The notes beneath the pieces were generated by a model. The model saw only the letters and a program-made list of their open reading frames with translations. It was not told the DNA's origin and ran no database searches. 14,628 nt of DNA from Actinomycetota bacterium (GTDB taxonomy: Bacteria > Actinomycetota > Actinomycetes > S36-B12): assembly GCA_009726075.1 (NCBI GenBank), contig WLND01000006.1:1-14628 (forward strand), written 5' to 3'. Below, one piece after another: positions 12,418-14,628 of this stretch. The number at the start of each line of letters is the position of its first letter. The stretch's first letter is position 1. A program made the translations under genes and the position numbers.

Positions 12418-14628
12418 TCAGCGTCCGGCGGGTTCGCGTTTGCGTTCGCGAATCCATGCGACGAGATCGTCACGAGGCATTGGCGTCGCCATGGCATATC
12501 CCTGGACGAGATTCGCGCCCAGACCGCGCACGCTTGCCAGCTGCTCGTCGGTCTCGATGCCCTCAGCGACGACGATGGACTGCAGTGAGTGGGCCATCTT
12601 GATGGCTGCCGACGACAACTCGTCGCCGCGGCCAGCCAAGGCTCTCGACGCCAGGAACGACTTGTCGAGCTTGATGCAGGTGGGTGCCAACGACTCGAGC
12701 AGGAGCAGATTCGAGTAGCCGGATCCGAAGTCGTCGACCGAGATCTCGGCGCCGAGGTGGGTGAGGTGGTGGAGGGTTTCAATCGCGCGGTGGTGATCGG
12801 GCAGGAAGACCGATTCGGTGATCTCCATGACGACGCCGGCCAGGCCGGTGGGGGAGGGCCACCAGTTCATCAGCTCGGTGAAGGTCTTGTCCTCGAGCTG
12901 CGAGACCGAGACGTTGACGCAGGCCCGCCCGATTTCGGTGCCGCTGCGACGAAGTGCATCGAGGTCGCCGCGCAGCAGGGCGAAGGTGAGCGGTGCGAGG
13001 TCGCGGATCTGGCCGCTCGACTCGCAGAAGTCGATGAAATGCTCGGCCGCGACGACGTCGCCGTTCCGCCGCCAGCGCAGCAGGGCTTCGACTCCCCACA
13101 GGGCTCCGGTCGTGGCGTCCAGAATCGGCTGGTAGAACAACGTGAATCGCTCGTCGCGAATGGCACTGGCAATGTCCTCGCGCATGCTGCTCCTGGCCTC
13201 GGCCTCCCGGGTGAGCTCAGGCCTGAAATACTCGAATCCGTCGCCCCGGCGCTTCTTGATCGCGTACATCGCGGCGTCGGCCGATCGCATGAGCGTGTCG
13301 GGGGCCACCCCGTCCTCGGGGTAGACGGCAACCCCGAGGCTGCCCGAGACGACGATCTCGGCCTCGCCGATGGCGATTGGCTGACGCAGCGCCGACAGGA
13401 TCCGGCCGAGCACCGTTTCGAGCTCTGCCGCACCCTCGAACCTGGTGAGGATCACGCCGAACTCATCGCCGCCGAGTCGCCCGACGATGTCGTTGGACCG
13501 GACAGCGGCTTCGATGCGCTCAGCGCTTCGACGCAGCACCTCGTCGCCTGCAGCGTGACCATGCCGATCGTTGACCTCCTTGAAATGGTCGATGTCGACC
13601 CACACCAGGGCGACCGACGACCCCTTCTGGTCGCCGCTCACGATCTGCCGCGCCAGGGTGTGCTGGAAGTGCTCGCGGTTGAGCAGGCCGGTTGCCGCGT
13701 CGGTTGTGGCCCGTCGTGACAGCTCCTCGGTCTGCTCGCGGAGTTGCGTGATGTCGCGGACGACGAACATGGCGGTACCGCTGTCGCCTCCGAGGCCGAC
13801 GAGTGCTCGACGCTCGACGTCAGCCCATCGCCTGCTGCCGTCGCGACACAGCAGGAGCCGGGTGTTCAGCCCGCTCATGAGGGGGATGGCGTCCGAGGAT
13901 GGTCCCGCCGCCAGATCGTCCTCGACGTAGCCGAAGGCAGCAAGCGGCATGCCGTCGACCGACCCCGGGGCGTAGCCGAGGAGCTCGCAGAAGTAGTCGT
14001 TCGCCTGGGTCACCCTCGACTGCTCATCTACGATGGCGATACCCATGAACGGCGCGCGATAGACCGCCTCGATGATCACCCGCTGCTCATGCTCACGCAC
14101 TTCGGCCACTTTCTGGTCGGTGATGTTGGTGAGGGTCCCGACCACGCGATCGACCTCGCCCCTCACCTTGGCCACGGTGGCTCGCTCGACAACCCATAGT
14201 TCGGTGCCGTCGCGTGGTCGCAGGCGGTACTCCACCGACCACTCGCGACCCCGGGGATCACGGGCCGCCTCCACACGGTCGATGTCCTCCGGAGCAATCA
14301 GCGCATCGATCGCGCTGGCATCGCTGCCGAGTTCCGACATTGAGATCCCGAGCAGCCTCTCGATGCCCTGGCTGGCATAGATGAGGGTGCCCAAGGTCAT
14401 GTCGCGCTGCCAGACCACCTCGGACAGGGCGTCGGTGACCCTGGTGAAGTCGGCGAGGGACTCCTCAGCGCTTCGACGCATGCGATCGATCTCGTGGGTC
14501 TGATGACGCAGGTTCCGGTTCGAGATCGACAGCTCCTCGTTACTTGCCTGGAGTTCCTCATTCGACGTCGCCAGTTCCTCGTAGGAGGACTGCAGTTCCT
14601 CGGATGACGCCTGGAGTTCCTCGTTCGA
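12418..14628 (-). CDS. PAS-PAS-GGDEF-EAL cyclic-di-GMP protein, N-terminus cut by window edge
   Basis: The minus-strand frame is open from the right edge to TGA 12418-12420, giving 736 visible residues. An internal ATG at 14481 is unlikely to be the true start because the coiled coil upstream is in frame. Order in visible numbering: NEEL-type coiled coil (1-40), PAS/PAC 1 (about 62-172), PAS/PAC 2 (about 180-292), GGDEF domain with intact GGDEF (386-390) and an RSND inhibitory I-site (377-380) five residues before it, then an EAL domain with VEAL (513-516), NVSVSQLED, EITES, DDFGSGYS (632-639), KLDKSF, AEGIET and QGY. Both catalytic sites look complete, so it could make and degrade cyclic di-GMP under PAS control. 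The NEELQ linker is typical of CheB/CheR-PAS hybrid proteins, so methyltransferase or further sensor modules may lie outside. Confidence 0.92.
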   Translation of the reverse strand, partial: SNEELQASSEELQSSYEELATSNEELQASNEELSISNRNLRHQTHEIDRMRRSAEESLADFTRVTDALSEVVWQRDMTLGTLIYASQGIERLLGISMSELGSDASAIDALIAPEDIDRVEAARDPRGREWSVEYRLRPRDGTELWVVERATVAKVRGEVDRVVGTLTNITDQKVAEVREHEQRVIIEAVYRAPFMGIAIVDEQSRVTQANDYFCELLGYAPGSVDGMPLAAFGYVEDDLAAGPSSDAIPLMSGLNTRLLLCRDGSRRWADVERRALVGLGGDSGTAMFVVRDITQLREQTEELSRRATTDAATGLLNREHFQHTLARQIVSGDQKGSSVALVWVDIDHFKEVNDRHGHAAGDEVLRRSAERIEAAVRSNDIVGRLGGDEFGVILTRFEGAAELETVLGRILSALRQPIAIGEAEIVVSGSLGVAVYPEDGVAPDTLMRSADAAMYAIKKRRGDGFEYFRPELTREAEARSSMREDIASAIRDERFTLFYQPILDATTGALWGVEALLRWRRNGDVVAAEHFIDFCESSGQIRDLAPLTFALLRGDLDALRRSGTEIGRACVNVSVSQLEDKTFTELMNWWPSPTGLAGVVMEITESVFLPDHHRAIETLHHLTHLGAEISVDDFGSGYSNLLLLESLAPTCIKLDKSFLASRALAGRGDELSSAAIKMAHSLQSIVVAEGIETDEQLASVRGLGANLVQGYAMATPMPRDDLVAWIRERKREPAGR
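14518..14622 (-). repeat. 21-bp coding repeat: five EELxxSx heptads
   Basis: Read on the minus strand, five consecutive 21-bp units encode EELQASS, EELQSSY, EELATSN, EELQASN and EELSISN. They form the end of a signalling-helix coiled coil in the GGDEF-EAL protein, and the array continues to, and probably beyond, the window edge. Confidence 0.85.

Noticed and set aside
12589..13719. 376-codon plus-strand frame opposite the GGDEF-EAL gene
   Set aside because: Shadow; the minus strand carries intact GGDEF and EAL motifs.

Overview
This window is high-GC DNA with frequent GTG/TTG starts, short gaps, ATGA-type overlaps and TAnnnT-type -10 elements. The gene families (DUF2332, a VOC pair, DUF3237, KstD-like flavoproteins, divergent crotonases, ABC-F) suggest a high-GC Actinomycetota-like bacterium. 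I cannot name the genus. All assignments come from motif recognition and reading frames; no database search was run.

Layout. (1) Bases 1-828, minus: an alpha/beta hydrolase cut by the left edge. It is divergent from (2) a DUF2332 protein (964-2076, plus), followed by (3) a decayed MFS transporter remnant (2088-2339) and (4) a HAD phosphatase (2336-2953). (5) After a good promoter candidate comes a tight six-gene plus-strand operon at 3005-7269: two VOC (glyoxalase-fold) proteins, a DUF3237 protein, an SDR dehydrogenase, an FAD_binding_2 oxidoreductase and a SnoaL-like protein. (6) Convergent to it with only 9 bp between is a second, KstD-like FAD dehydrogenase (7279-8922, minus). It is divergent from an enoyl-CoA hydratase/isomerase homologue (8981-9754, plus). 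(7) A second crotonase (9771-10643), an ABC-F ATPase (10705-12351) and a large PAS-PAS-GGDEF-EAL protein (12418 to the right edge) all lie on the minus strand.

Biology. Genes 3005-10643 look like a catabolic accessory module. SDR oxidation, two flavoprotein dehydrogenations, SnoaL/VOC/DUF3237 isomerase- or dehydratase-like steps and two crotonases fit breakdown of an alicyclic, steroid-like or aromatic compound through CoA thioesters. The substrate cannot be read from the sequence, and no CoA ligase, thiolase, transporter or regulator for it is in the window.

Most notable signals. First, a 16-bp tandem repeat between the SDR and FAD genes puts an ATGA in every unit. It creates a chain of 11-12 codon mini-ORFs, each ending on the next start, that leads exactly onto the flavoprotein start codon. 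Second, a shared promoter/operator-like module (TACTTGAGnnnnTCnCCAG, then GCTAG) lies before the operon and again in the divergent FAD/crotonase intergenic region, suggesting common control. Third, the KstD-like gene has a -10 element exactly 6 nt before its ATG, as in leaderless transcripts. I saw no CRISPR, tRNA, rRNA, insertion sequence or defence system.
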